Below are positions 44,938-55,303 of a stretch of 64,000 bases of DNA, piece by piece. The translations under genes and the position numbers were made by a program. Positions within the stretch are counted from its first letter, which is position 1. Each line of letters starts with the position of its first letter. The notes under the pieces are model-generated. The model did no database searches, had not been told where the DNA came from, and saw only the letters and a list, made by a program, of their open reading frames with translations. Origin of the DNA: Caballeronia pedi (GTDB lineage Bacteria > Pseudomonadota > Gammaproteobacteria > Burkholderiales > Burkholderiaceae); assembly GCF_001544915.2 (NCBI RefSeq), contig NZ_FCOE02000001.1, positions 186,001 through 250,000 of the forward strand, given 5' to 3'.

Positions 44938-46598
44938 GGTTTGTCTCCCGATTTACCGCGAATCAGCGATTCCGGATGGCGTTCCAGATAGTCCGCGAGC
45001 GAGTTGAGCGATTGCAGCGTGCGGGTGAGTTCCTGCAGCGCCTGATGCACGTCGGACTGCAGCGGCGAGTCCGATTGCAGCGTCGATTGCGCCTGGCCGA
45101 AGGTCTTCTTCGCCTGCGTGAGCGTGTCGCGCATTTCCGGCAGGACTTCCTTGTCCATCCGGTCGAAGAGCGCGTTCGCGTTCTTGAGCGAGCCGTTCAG
45201 GTTGGAGCCGATCTCGTCGAACGGAATCTTGTCGATCTTGCGCGCGATGTCCGCGATCTGCAGTTGCAGTTCGTCGAGCGTGTTCGGCACGGTCGGCAGT
45301 TCGAACGGATCGCTGTTGACGTTCACCTTCGCGGCGGGCGCCTTCGGGAAGAAGTCGAGCGCGATATACAACTGGCTCGTCAGCAGATTGCCGGTGCGCA
45401 ATTGTCCGCGCAGGCCGCGATTCACGAGCATCTGCAGCAAGTCCTGGCTGGCCGCCGAGCCTTGCTCCGGCAACTGGTGCTTCGCGCGCCTGCCGAGGCG
45501 ATCGGGATAGACATCGATAGTCACGGGCATCATGAACGAACGCGATTTCGGATCGTACTGCACGCCGATGCCCGTGACCTGGCCGAGCACGATGCCGCGG
45601 AAATCGACCGGCGCGCCGACCGACAAGCCGCGCAGCGACTGATTGAAGTTCATCACGACGTGCACGGCCTGGCCGTCCGGATCGCGCATGGCGTCGGCCT
45701 GATCGTCGGCGAGACGGAAGGTCGCGTTGTTCTGCGCCTGCGGACCGGACTGCTGGCTCGGTGGCGTCTGGAACGCGATGCCGCCCAGCACGACCGTCGC
45801 GAGCGACTGCGTGTTGAGCGTGAAGCCGCTCGAATCGAGCCGCAGATCGACGCCGCTCGCATGCCACCAGCGCGAGTTCGTGCCGACGTACTGATCGTAA
45901 GGCGCGGTGACAAACACCTGCAGCGTGACGCCGGTGCCGTCCTTGTCGAGCGAGAAGGCGACGACCTGCCCGACCTGCACGCGCCGGTAATAGACCGGCG
46001 AGCCGATATCGAGCGAGCCGAGCGATTCGCCGTGCAGCGTGAAGGTGTGGCCCTTCTGATCGCCGGTCACGGCGGGCGGCGTCTCGAGGCCGACGAAGTA
46101 CGTCTGGTCCTCGGTCGACTTGCCCGCGTCGACGCCGATATACGCGCCCGACAGCAACGTCGACAGACCGGTCACGCCGCTCGCCGCCACGCGCGGGCGC
46201 ACGATCCAGAAGCGCGTGTCCTTCACGGCGAAATCGGTGGCTTCCTTGGTGAGCTGCACATCGACGAGCACGCGCGAATGATCCTTCGACAGCGTGATGG
46301 TCTTGACCGTGCCGATATCGACGTCCTTGAACTTCACCTTCGTCTTGCCCGGCTCGAGGCCTTCCGCGCTCACGAAGCTGATCGTCACGGTCGGCCCGCG
46401 GCTCGACACCGTCTTCACGACGAGGATCACGCCGATCAGCGCCGCGACGAGCGGAATCACCCACACGAGCGAGGGCAGCCAGCGGCTGCGCGGTTCGATC
46501 ACCGGCTCGGGCAGATTCGGCGGCAGACCGCCGCCTTGGCCGCCTGAGGAAGGCGGCGCGGGCTGCTTCGGGTCGTTCGGACCTTGGGCACTAGTCAT
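44934..46598 (-). CDS. pqiB: PqiB-like MCE (MlaD) domain protein
   Basis: A 554-residue protein with one N-terminal membrane helix (about 39-62, after a Pro/Gly-rich cytoplasmic start) and three MlaD/MCE domains (near GPTVTISFVSAEGLEPGKTKVKF, SPVYYRRVQVGQVVAF and GAPVDFRGIVLGQVTG). The C-terminal 150 residues are helical and would form the coiled-coil needle. PqiB spans the periplasm as a hexameric tube for lipid movement. It overlaps pqiA by 8 bases and pqiC by 4. Confidence 0.93.
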   Translation of the reverse strand: MTSAQGPNDPKQPAPPSSGGQGGGLPPNLPEPVIEPRSRWLPSLVWVIPLVAALIGVILVVKTVSSRGPTVTISFVSAEGLEPGKTKVKFKDVDIGTVKTITLSKDHSRVLVDVQLTKEATDFAVKDTRFWIVRPRVAASGVTGLSTLLSGAYIGVDAGKSTEDQTYFVGLETPPAVTGDQKGHTFTLHGESLGSLDIGSPVYYRRVQVGQVVAFSLDKDGTGVTLQVFVTAPYDQYVGTNSRWWHASGVDLRLDSSGFTLNTQSLATVVLGGIAFQTPPSQQSGPQAQNNATFRLADDQADAMRDPDGQAVHVVMNFNQSLRGLSVGAPVDFRGIVLGQVTGIGVQYDPKSRSFMMPVTIDVYPDRLGRRAKHQLPEQGSAASQDLLQMLVNRGLRGQLRTGNLLTSQLYIALDFFPKAPAAKVNVNSDPFELPTVPNTLDELQLQIADIARKIDKIPFDEIGSNLNGSLKNANALFDRMDKEVLPEMRDTLTQAKKTFGQAQSTLQSDSPLQSDVHQALQELTRTLQSLNSLADYLERHPESLIRGKSGDKP

Positions 46599-47271
46599 GT
46601 TTCTTTCCTGACGGTTCGATGTTGTCCCACATGAGGCGCGGGTCGAATTGCATGGACGCGATCATCGTCAGCACGACGACCGACGCGAACGCCAGCGCGC
46701 CCGGCCCCGGCGTGATGACGGCGAGCGACTTGAAGCGCACCAGCGCGATGGTCAGCGTGATCACGAAGATATCGAGCATCGACCAGCGGCCGATGCCCTC
46801 GACGAGGCGAAACAGCGTCGTGCGCTGGCGCAGTCGCCAGATCGAGCGCCGCTGCACGCTGATGACGAGAAAGCCGAGCGTGACGAGCTTCAACATCGGC
46901 ACGAGAATGCTGGCGATGAAAATCACGGCGGCGAGCGGATAGTCGCCATCGTTCCAGAAGAGCGCGACGCCGCTCATGATGGTGTCGTCCTCGGAGCCGA
47001 GAATCGACGACGTATGCATGATCGGAAAGAGATTCGCCGGGATATACAGAATCGCCGCGCTGATGAGCAGCGCCCACGTGCGCGCGATGCTGTCCGGATG
47101 ACGCCGGTGCACCACGGCATCGCAGCGCGTGCAGCGCTGCTTCTCGACGGTGCGCGCGAGCGGCTGCACGAGCCCGCAAGCGTGACAGCCCACGACGTGC
47201 GCGCGCGACGCCGTGGTGTAGTGCGTCTCGCTCGCTGGCTCGCCGGTGTTCGAATCGACTGGATCGTTCAA
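46591..47271 (-). CDS. pqiA: Paraquat-inducible protein A, second copy
   Basis: A 226-residue PqiA domain with a zinc-ribbon-like pair CHACG...CTRCD followed by four membrane helices. No ATG or well-placed GTG precedes the domain. A TTG at 47271 overlaps the TGA stop of the upstream pqiA copy (TTGA) and has GAGG about 8 nt upstream, so I take it as the start; translation would be coupled. PqiA is the inner-membrane partner of PqiB. In E. coli one PqiA chain carries both halves that are separate genes here. Confidence 0.85.
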   Translation of the reverse strand: MNDPVDSNTGEPASETHYTTASRAHVVGCHACGLVQPLARTVEKQRCTRCDAVVHRRHPDSIARTWALLISAAILYIPANLFPIMHTSSILGSEDDTIMSGVALFWNDGDYPLAAVIFIASILVPMLKLVTLGFLVISVQRRSIWRLRQRTTLFRLVEGIGRWSMLDIFVITLTIALVRFKSLAVITPGPGALAFASVVVLTMIASMQFDPRLMWDNIEPSGKKHD

Positions 47272-47948
47272 GATTTCTGCCTCGCGTCGGCGGGAATTTG
47301 CTTCTGGCTGCCCGCTCGCCCTGGCTCGCCGCGCGGACGGAGCGTTTCGGCGAGATCCCACAGCGCGCGCGGATCGAAACTCACGACCACCGCGAACATG
47401 AGCGTCAGCGCGCCGAACGCGAACAGCGCCGCTTCGGGAATCACGCGCGCGATGCTCACCATCTTCACCAGCGTGACGAGCACGCCGAGCATGAACACTT
47501 CGATCATGCCCCACGGCCGCACGAACTGAATGCCGCGCAAGAGCGCGTTGAAGCCCGGCGGAACGTAGCCCGAGCGCATCGGAAGCAGTACGTAAAGCAG
47601 CGCGAGCAGCTCGCACAAGGGAAACAGAATGGTCGAGCAGAACACGAGCACGGCCATGATCTCCATCTGCTCGTTCCACAATGCGACGATCGCGCCGATG
47701 AGCGTGGTCTGCGACGTGAGACCGTTGGCGTCCAGCTCGACGATGGGAAAGCCCTGCGCGATCACGAAGGTGACGAGCGCGGCGAGCGTCATCGCGCAGA
47801 TTTTGTCGAGGTTCGACGAGATGCTGCGATAAAGCAGCGATCCGCAGCGGGGGCATTTCGCCGAAGTGCGCCGGGGCAATGCACGTTTGAGGTAGAGCGC
47901 GTCGCATTCGTGACACGCGATCAGTTCTTCCGGATCGTTCGCGTTCAT
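47268..47948 (-). CDS. pqiA: Paraquat-inducible protein A, first copy
   Basis: A 226-residue PqiA-domain membrane protein, first gene of the pqi operon. The N-terminus carries two CxxC pairs (CHECD and CPRCG), then four hydrophobic segments (ICAMTLAALVTFVIAQGFP, MEIMAVLVFCSTILFP, WGMIEVFMLGVLVTLVKM, LFAFGALTLMFAVVVSF). The start at 47948 is taken over an ATG 22 codons upstream. It is similar in design to the following copy. The paraquat name reflects induction in E. coli; the likely role is envelope lipid transport. Confidence 0.9.
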   Translation of the reverse strand: MNANDPEELIACHECDALYLKRALPRRTSAKCPRCGSLLYRSISSNLDKICAMTLAALVTFVIAQGFPIVELDANGLTSQTTLIGAIVALWNEQMEIMAVLVFCSTILFPLCELLALLYVLLPMRSGYVPPGFNALLRGIQFVRPWGMIEVFMLGVLVTLVKMVSIARVIPEAALFAFGALTLMFAVVVSFDPRALWDLAETLRPRGEPGRAGSQKQIPADARQKS

Positions 47949-48409
47949 GGTCGAGGCCCGAGACGGGTCGAGCGGTTTTGTCGGGTGCCGCGAGGACCGG
48001 CTCCGACGGAGCATAGCAAGCAGCGGGCCAGCGCGAATGGTAGCAGCATGGTATCAAATGGCGACTTGCCGACGTCATTGGGCGGGGCGCTTCGTCATGG
48101 ACGGAATGAAATCGCCGCGCCGCCCGTTAATACATTGATGCCGGAATCCGTCGCGCATCGTGCCGCTTCTTCTGCGCGCCTTCATCGACCGTTGCACGCA
48201 TGGAATAGTTCGTTGCATGCGCGGCACGCGAGGCGCGGGAATGCGGCTCGATCGCCCGCAAAGCCAAGCGGGGACAGGGTTTGCAGACTTCTGGCAGGCT
48301 TATTTCGCGCGCTGGCAAATCGTTGGCGTTGAGGTAGCATGGCGGCCTTACATGCTTGTCGTCGGGCGACGGCGAGACGGGAAACATCGAACACCTGGGT
48401 GAAAGCAAT
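47949..48409. other. 461-bp region between divergent pqiA and cytochrome b561 genes
   Basis: No reading frame with protein-like composition is seen on either strand. The region should hold the promoters of the pqi operon and of the cytochrome b561 unit, but I could not pick a convincing pair of hexamers. A near repeat, GTTGCACGCATGG and GTTGCATGCGCGG, occurs near 48193 and 48213. Confidence 0.5.
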
Positions 48410-48979
48410 ATGGAAAGCAGCGTACGCATCGCGGCTAGCGCGCCGGCGCAACGTTACAGCGCCACGGCGATCGGGCTGCACTGGCTGATCGCGTTGTTGA
48501 TCGTAGGCGGCTTCTGGCTCGGCTGGATCATGACCGACATTCCCGGCATCACGCCGACCAAGCTCAAGTACTTCTCGTGGCACAAGTGGATCGGCGTGAC
48601 GGTGTTCGCGCTCGCGCTCCTGCGCCTCATCTGGCGCGCGACCCATCCCGCGCCCGCGATGCCCGATGGCATGCCGCAATGGCAGCAGCGCGCGGCAAAT
48701 TACGCGCACTTTCTGCTCTATGTGCTGATGCTCGTCATCCCGGCGTCGGGTTATCTCTACAGCTCGGCGGCGGGCATCCAGGTGGTCTATCTCGGCGTGC
48801 TGCCGCTGCCGACCATCATCGGGCCGGACAAGGCGCTGAAGGCGACGCTGCGCATCGTGCACGTCGCGTTGAATTACACGCTGCTGTTCTTCGTCGTGAT
48901 GCACGTGCTCGCCGCACTGAAGCACCATTTCGTCGATCGCGACGGCTTGCTCGGGCGCATGCTGCCTTTTCTCAGATGA
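48410..48979 (+). CDS. Cytochrome b561 (CybB-like)
   Basis: A 189-residue four-helix membrane cytochrome. Candidate haem-ligating histidines lie in GLHWLIALLI, SWHKWIGV, AHFLLYVLML and VMHVLAALKHHF. Family members move electrons between the quinone pool and acceptors, for example scavenging superoxide at ubiquinone. The ATG at 48410 is chosen because the sequence before it is not conserved in type. Two YceI genes follow on the same strand, a pairing that is common and suggests a shared quinone or isoprenoid role. Confidence 0.9.
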   Translation: MESSVRIAASAPAQRYSATAIGLHWLIALLIVGGFWLGWIMTDIPGITPTKLKYFSWHKWIGVTVFALALLRLIWRATHPAPAMPDGMPQWQQRAANYAHFLLYVLMLVIPASGYLYSSAAGIQVVYLGVLPLPTIIGPDKALKATLRIVHVALNYTLLFFVVMHVLAALKHHFVDRDGLLGRMLPFLR

Positions 48980-49068
48980 CTCGGGGAAGCGCTTCGCATT
49001 GTTTCCTCGCCGTTGGCAGGACGTTTCCCGACGGCTGATTGTTCTCGCGTTCTTTTGATTTCCAATAT

Positions 49069-49088
49069 CGGTTTGTTCGGTCAAACCG
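49069..49088. promoter_or_regulatory. CGGTTTG-N6-CAAACCG palindrome before the first YceI gene
   Basis: Perfect 7-bp arms lie 18 bp before the YceI start, continuing into CAAACCGTTTG. It could be an operator or a leader hairpin just before the ribosome site. Confidence 0.4.
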
Positions 49089-49105
49089 TTTGAAATAGGG
49101 CACAC

Positions 49106-49663
49106 ATGAAAGTGAAACTCAATCGCTGGATGCTGGTTACGGCCGCTTCGCTCGCGCTCGTCGCCAGCGCGCACGCGCAGGTGGACATGAGCAAGAGCAC
49201 GGTGATCGCCACCTCGAAGCAGATGAACGTGCCCACCGACGGCAAGTTCAACAAGTTCACCGCGCAGATCGCGTTCGATCCGGCGAAGCCGGCAGCGGGC
49301 TCGGCGAACATCACGATCGACACCGGCAGCTACGACCTCGGCGACGACGAGTACAACAAGCAGGTGCGCGGCGCGGAATGGTTCGACGCGGCCAAGTTCC
49401 CGAGCGCGACCTTCGTCTCCAGCGCGATCGCGCCCGCGGGCGCCAACAAGTACAACGTGACGGGCAAGATCACCATCAAGGGCAAGTCGCAGACGGTCAC
49501 GGTGCCCGTGACGGTCACGCAGCAGGGCGCGACGGAAACCTTCGATGGCGCGTTGCCCATCAAGCGCACCCAGTTCGATGTCGGAACGGGTGAATGGAAA
49601 GACACGTCGATCGTCGCCGACGACGTCGTCATCAAGTTTCACATCGTCGCCGCGAAGAAGTGA
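49106..49663 (+). CDS. YceI family periplasmic protein, copy 1
   Basis: A 185-residue secreted protein with a signal peptide (RWMLVTAASLALVASAHA, cleavage before QVDM). The mature domain is a lipocalin-like YceI beta-barrel, with AEWFDAAKFPSATFVSSAI and GKITIKGKSQTVTVPVTV. Homologues bind polyisoprenoid or quinone-like lipids and are induced by alkaline or osmotic stress. It is 126 bp after cytochrome b561 and 56 bp before a second YceI gene. It is diverged in the N-terminal half (STVIATSKQMNVPTDGKF instead of the usual HS motif). Confidence 0.92.
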   Translation: MKVKLNRWMLVTAASLALVASAHAQVDMSKSTVIATSKQMNVPTDGKFNKFTAQIAFDPAKPAAGSANITIDTGSYDLGDDEYNKQVRGAEWFDAAKFPSATFVSSAIAPAGANKYNVTGKITIKGKSQTVTVPVTVTQQGATETFDGALPIKRTQFDVGTGEWKDTSIVADDVVIKFHIVAAKK

Positions 49664-49719
49664 GCGGCGCTTTCGTCACACACACGCATTCAGCGTAACT
49701 GGTTAGTCAGGAGAAGAAC

Positions 49720-50310
49720 TTGAAAAAGCTTTCGATCATCGCCGCGGGCGCGCTCGCACTGGGTCTGTCGTCCGTCGCTTCGGTGAGCGCGTTCGCCGCC
49801 GACACGTATCAGCTCGACCCGAATCACACGTACCCGAGCTTCGAGGCCGACCACTTCGGCGGCGTGTCGACGTGGCGCGGCAAGTTCAACAAGAGCAGCG
49901 GCACCGTGGTGCTCGATCGCGCGGCCAAGACCGGCACGGTCGACGTGACCATCGACGTGGCCTCGATCAATACCGGCAACGTGAAGCTGGACGAGCATCT
50001 GCAAAAGGCCGAGTTCTTCGATGCCGCGAAGTATCCGACGGCGGTGTACAAGGGCACGTCGATCAAGTTCGACGGCGACAAGCCCTCGGAAGTGATCGGC
50101 ACGCTGACGATGCATGGCGTGACGAAGCCGATCAACCTGAAGGTCGAGAACTTCAAGTGCTTCATGAACCCGATGATGAAGAAGGAAGTGTGCGGCGTCG
50201 AAGCGACGACGACCTTCGATCGCGGCGACTTCGGGATGGATTACGGCAAGGCTTATGGTTTCAGCCTGAAGACGGTCCTGCATATTCAGGCCGAGGGCAT
50301 CAAGCAGTAA
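49720..50310 (+). CDS. YceI family periplasmic protein, copy 2
   Basis: A 196-residue paralogue of the preceding protein. It begins with TTG, preceded by AGGAG at the right distance. A signal peptide ([18 protein letters not shown], cleavage near AFAA) leads to the YceI domain, here with the canonical [24 protein letters not shown] start. Two cysteines in [16 protein letters not shown] may form a disulfide. It is closer to the typical E. coli YceI pattern than copy 1. A strong terminator follows. Confidence 0.93.
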   Translation: MKKLSIIAAGALALGLSSVASVSAFAADTYQLDPNHTYPSFEADHFGGVSTWRGKFNKSSGTVVLDRAAKTGTVDVTIDVASINTGNVKLDEHLQKAEFFDAAKYPTAVYKGTSIKFDGDKPSEVIGTLTMHGVTKPINLKVENFKCFMNPMMKKEVCGVEATTTFDRGDFGMDYGKAYGFSLKTVLHIQAEGIKQ

Positions 50311-50327
50311 GTTCGGCACGCTGAAAC

Positions 50328-50362
50328 AAAACGGCCGGTCTTTGCAGACCGGCCGTTTTTTT
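50328..50362. terminator. Bidirectional terminator between YceI and secF
   Basis: AAAACGGCCGGTCT pairs with AGACCGGCCGTTTT around TTGC. A T-run follows on the plus strand and an A-rich run lies on the other side, so it can serve both convergent units. Confidence 0.9.
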
Positions 50363-50386
50363 ACGCCTGTATGAAACGCATGAAGC

Positions 50387-51337
50387 TCAAACCTGCGCGC
50401 CCGCGTTCGGGTCGTTCGGATCGAACTTGTCCTTCTTGTCCTTCACGAGATCCTCGCGCTTCACGCCGAACCACATCGCGAGCGCGGCCGCGACGAACAC
50501 CGACGAATAGATACCGAACAGAATACCGACGGTCAGCGCCAGCGCGAAGTAATGCAGCGTCGGGCCGCCGAAGAAGAACATCGACAGCACCATCATTTCC
50601 GTACAGCCGTGGGTGATGATGGTTCGCGACATCGTGCTCGTGATCGCGTGGTCGATCACTTCCTTCACGGTCATCTTGCGCTGCTTGCGGAAGGTCTCGC
50701 GAATCCGGTCGAAGATAACCACCGACTCGTTCACCGAATAACCGAGCACCGCGAGAATAGCCGCCAGCACGGACAGCGAGAACTCCCACTGAAAGTAAGC
50801 GAAGAAGCCGAGAATGATCACCACGTCGTGCAGGTTCGCGATGATGCCCGCCACCGCGTACTTCCATTCGAAGCGGAACGACAGGTAAATCACGATGCCG
50901 ATCACCACGCACGCGAGCGCGAGCAGGCCATTCGTCACGAGCTCCTTGCCGACCTGCGGGCCGACGAACTCGACGCGCTGCAGCTTCACCTGAGCGTTGT
51001 CGGTCTTGAGCGCGGTCATCACCTGATCGCTCTGCTGCGCGGACGTCAGGCCCTGCTTGAGCGGCAGACGGATCAGCACGTCCTGCGAGGTGCCGAAGTT
51101 CTGCACCTGCGCGTCGGGATAGCCGAGCTTCGCCATCGACGCGCGCACCGGTTCGAGCTGCGCCGCCTGCGGATACTGAACTTCGACGACCGTGCCGCCG
51201 GTGAATTCCACCGACAGATGCAGGCCGCGATGCATCAGGAAAAATACGGCCACGAGGAACGTCACGAGCGAAATCACGTTGAAAATCAACGCGCGCTCCA
51301 TGAACGGCAAGTCGCGGCGAATGCGGAAGAATTCCAT
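50387..51337 (-). CDS. secF: Protein translocase subunit SecF
   Basis: A 316-residue SecF with six membrane helices and a periplasmic loop after the first. FRIRRDLPFMERALIFNVISLVTFLVAVFFL gives the first helix. The VEFTGGTVVEVQYP motif, the GYSVNESVVIFDRIRE helix and the HAITSTMSRTIITHGCTEMMV stretch are conserved. With SecD it uses the proton gradient to pull exported proteins across the inner membrane. It is last in the yajC-secD-secF series, 26 bp after secD. Confidence 0.97.
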   Translation of the reverse strand: MEFFRIRRDLPFMERALIFNVISLVTFLVAVFFLMHRGLHLSVEFTGGTVVEVQYPQAAQLEPVRASMAKLGYPDAQVQNFGTSQDVLIRLPLKQGLTSAQQSDQVMTALKTDNAQVKLQRVEFVGPQVGKELVTNGLLALACVVIGIVIYLSFRFEWKYAVAGIIANLHDVVIILGFFAYFQWEFSLSVLAAILAVLGYSVNESVVIFDRIRETFRKQRKMTVKEVIDHAITSTMSRTIITHGCTEMMVLSMFFFGGPTLHYFALALTVGILFGIYSSVFVAAALAMWFGVKREDLVKDKKDKFDPNDPNAGAQV

Positions 51338-51363
51338 TGTCTAGTGCTCCGGACTCAGCGGTT

Positions 51364-53430
51364 TCAGCGGGACTCGCCCGGTTTCTGTTGATCGATGCCG
51401 GGGCCCGAGCGGCGGCGCACCGTCGGCTTGCCGGAGCGCGCGGGCGTTTGTGCCGCCGCGCGCGGCGCCGGCACGGCCGTCTTGGTCTTGCCCTTGGCGG
51501 TCTTCACGATCTCGTCGACGGGCGATTCGTCACCGCGTTGCGCCGCGAGATAGGCCGCCGCGGCCGCTTCGGCATTCGAGCCTTCCGGACGCCACACCTG
51601 ACCGATCGCGAGCGACTTCAGCTTCTTCTTGCCGCCGTACCACAGGTTCACGAGGCCGCGCGAGAAGAACACCGCCGAGAACATCGACGTCAGAATGCCG
51701 ATACAGTGCACGACCGCGAAGCCGCGCACCGGGCCCGAACCGAACGCGAGCAGCGCGAGACCGGCGATCAGCGTGGTGACGTTCGAATCGAGAATGGTCG
51801 CCCAGGCGTGCCTGAAGCCTTCCTGGATCGCGGTCTGCGGCGGCGCGCCGTTACGCAGTTCCTCGCGGATACGTTCGTTGATCAGCACGTTCGCGTCGAT
51901 CGCCATACCGAGCGCGAGCGCGATAGCCGCGATGCCCGGCAAGGTCAGCGTCGCCTGCAGCAGCGAGAGGATCGCGACCAGCAGCAGCAGGTTGACCGAC
52001 AGCGACAGCATCGAGAACACGCCGAACAGCAGGTAGTACGCGATCATGAAGACAGCGATCGCGGCGAAACCGTAGGTAACCGAATCGAAGCCCTTCTTGA
52101 TGTTGTCCGCGCCGAGGCTCGGGCCGACCGTGCGTTCCTCGATGATGTCCATCGGCGCCGCGAGCGAGCCGGCGCGCAGCAGCAGCGCGAGGTCGGTGGC
52201 GGCTTGCGGCGTCGGCTGGCCGGTAATCGAGAAGCGGTCGCCGAGTTCGGACTGGATCGTCGCGACCGTCAGCACTTCGCCCTTGCCCTTTTCGAACAGG
52301 ATCATGGCCATCGGCTTGCCGATGTTGTCGCGCGACACCGCCGACACCGCGCGGCCGCCCGCCGAATCGAGGCGAATGTTGACCGACGGGCGCTGATGTT
52401 CGTCGAAGCCCGCCGATGCATCGACGATGCGGTCGCCGGTGAAGATCACCTGCTTGCGCAGCAGCACGGTGCGGTCGCCCTGTTTGAACGCTTCGTCGCC
52501 GGGCGGCACCGGCTCGTTCGGGCCGATGTAGGTGTTGACCGGATCGGCGAGGCGCGCTTCGAGCGTCGCCGTGCGGCCGATGATGTCCTTCGCCTTCGCG
52601 GTGTCCTGCACGCCCGGCAGTTCGACCACGATGCGGTCCGAGCCCTGCTGCTGGATCACCGGCTCCGCGACGCCGAGTTCGTTCACGCGGTTATGCAGCG
52701 TGGTGATGTTCTGCTTGAGCGCGCTGTCTTCGACGATCTTCTGCGCGCCCGGCGAGAACGTGCCGACCACCTGGAAGCCGTCGCCGCCCTGGCGCGTGAC
52801 CCAGTTCAGCTCGGACACGCCCGTCTGGAGCAGCGTGCGCGCATTGTCCGCGCCCGACTGATCCGAGAAGCTCACGACGACCGATTGCCCTACGCGGTTC
52901 ACGCCGCCGTCGCGGATATTGCGGTCGCGCAGATAGGTGCGCGCGTCGGCGGCGTCGGAGTCGAGTTTCTTGTTGAGCGCGCCGGCCATGTCGACCTGCA
53001 GCAGGAAGTGCACGCCGCCGCGCAGATCGAGACCGAGGTACATCGGCAGCGCGTGCAGGGCCGTCAGCCAGCGCGGCGAGGCGCTCTGCAGGTTCAGCGC
53101 GACGATGTACTGCGGATCGGTCGGGTCGGTGTTCAGCGCCTTCGAGAGGAGGTCCTTCGCGTGCAGTTGCGTGTCCGTGTCCTTCAGGCGCACACGGATG
53201 TTCGCGTTCAGTTGCGAATTGTCGAAGGTGACTTCGTCGGGCTTGATGCTGCTCGCGGCGAGCGCGGCCTCGACGTTCGCAAGCGTCGTGGAGTCGAGCT
53301 TGACCGTCGCTTTGCCGCTCGACACCTGCACTGCGGGCGCTTCGCCGAAGAAGTTGGGGAGCGTGTACACGAGGCCGATGACGAGCGCCACCAGCATCAC
53401 GACATACTTCCAGAGGGGATAACGATTCAT
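51364..53430 (-). CDS. secD: Protein translocase subunit SecD
   Basis: A 688-residue SecD. The first helix is at the N-terminus (YPLWKYVVMLVALVIGLVYTLPN). A large periplasmic P1 domain follows, starting GLDLRGGVHFLLQVDM, and then five membrane helices including ALALGMAIDANVLINERIREE. The C-terminal 60 residues are a Lys/Ala/Pro/Arg-rich extension, longer than in E. coli (615 residues). It forms the SecDF complex that drives protein export. yajC lies 126 bp upstream. Confidence 0.97.
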   Translation of the reverse strand: MNRYPLWKYVVMLVALVIGLVYTLPNFFGEAPAVQVSSGKATVKLDSTTLANVEAALAASSIKPDEVTFDNSQLNANIRVRLKDTDTQLHAKDLLSKALNTDPTDPQYIVALNLQSASPRWLTALHALPMYLGLDLRGGVHFLLQVDMAGALNKKLDSDAADARTYLRDRNIRDGGVNRVGQSVVVSFSDQSGADNARTLLQTGVSELNWVTRQGGDGFQVVGTFSPGAQKIVEDSALKQNITTLHNRVNELGVAEPVIQQQGSDRIVVELPGVQDTAKAKDIIGRTATLEARLADPVNTYIGPNEPVPPGDEAFKQGDRTVLLRKQVIFTGDRIVDASAGFDEHQRPSVNIRLDSAGGRAVSAVSRDNIGKPMAMILFEKGKGEVLTVATIQSELGDRFSITGQPTPQAATDLALLLRAGSLAAPMDIIEERTVGPSLGADNIKKGFDSVTYGFAAIAVFMIAYYLLFGVFSMLSLSVNLLLLVAILSLLQATLTLPGIAAIALALGMAIDANVLINERIREELRNGAPPQTAIQEGFRHAWATILDSNVTTLIAGLALLAFGSGPVRGFAVVHCIGILTSMFSAVFFSRGLVNLWYGGKKKLKSLAIGQVWRPEGSNAEAAAAAYLAAQRGDESPVDEIVKTAKGKTKTAVPAPRAAAQTPARSGKPTVRRRSGPGIDQQKPGESR

Positions 53431-53556
53431 GAGATGGCCGACCGGAAAGTTGGCTTCGGGGAAGAGGGCGTCCGGCGTTATGCGCGACGAGCCGGTGGAT
53501 AAACCTGGGATGGCTCGATCAGCGAGGCCGCGCCGGACGCGGTGGAACGAGTGGCC

Positions 53557-53886
53557 TTACAGCGACTTGATGGTGCCCTTCGGGAGAATGGTCGTCACGG
53601 CGGCCTTCTGGATGGTGATTTCCGTGCCTTCGGCGATTTCCACGCCCACGTACGCATCCGTCACCTTCGTGATCTTGCCGACGATACCGCCGTTCGTCAC
53701 CACTTCGTCACCCTTGGCCATCGCGGAGAGCATGTTGCGATGCTCCTTCTGACGCTTCATCTGCGGACGAATCATGATGAAGTACAGCACCGCGAACATC
53801 AGGATCAGCGGCAGGAAGCTCATCAGGCTCGATTCCGCGCCACCCGCGGTTGTGCCTTGTGCAAAGGCATTGGAAATGAACGACAC
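53557..53886 (-). CDS. yajC: Preprotein translocase subunit YajC
   Basis: A 109-residue small membrane protein with a single helix (LMSFLPLILMFAVLYFIMI), followed by the conserved PQMKRQKEHRNMLSAMAKGDEVVTNGG cytoplasmic part. It associates with SecDF. The distal DAYVGVEIAEGTEITIQKAAV strand region is typical. It is followed by secD in the usual order, and tgt lies 208 bp upstream. Confidence 0.95.
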   Translation of the reverse strand: MSFISNAFAQGTTAGGAESSLMSFLPLILMFAVLYFIMIRPQMKRQKEHRNMLSAMAKGDEVVTNGGIVGKITKVTDAYVGVEIAEGTEITIQKAAVTTILPKGTIKSL

Positions 53887-54094
53887 GTTGGTCTCTCCGT
53901 TAAAACGTCAGAAATACGTTCGAAAAACTCGAATGGAAATTAGCCCGCTATTCTACCACTCGCCCATGCCGCGACACTCCGGGAATGCGCTTTGTCATCA
54001 AGCCGTTACAGCGCAGTCCGCACGACTTCGACGGCATTTTCCCAAGCGATAGAAAGGCGATTGTAATGCTGGATCGACTGTTTCGACGTCGAAT

Positions 54095-55303
<1,209 letters not shown>

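Noticed and set aside
47947-48429. Open frames of 60-100 codons on both strands in the pqi-cytochrome b561 gap
   Set aside because: No ribosome sites, Arg-rich composition and mutual overlap suggest random frames.
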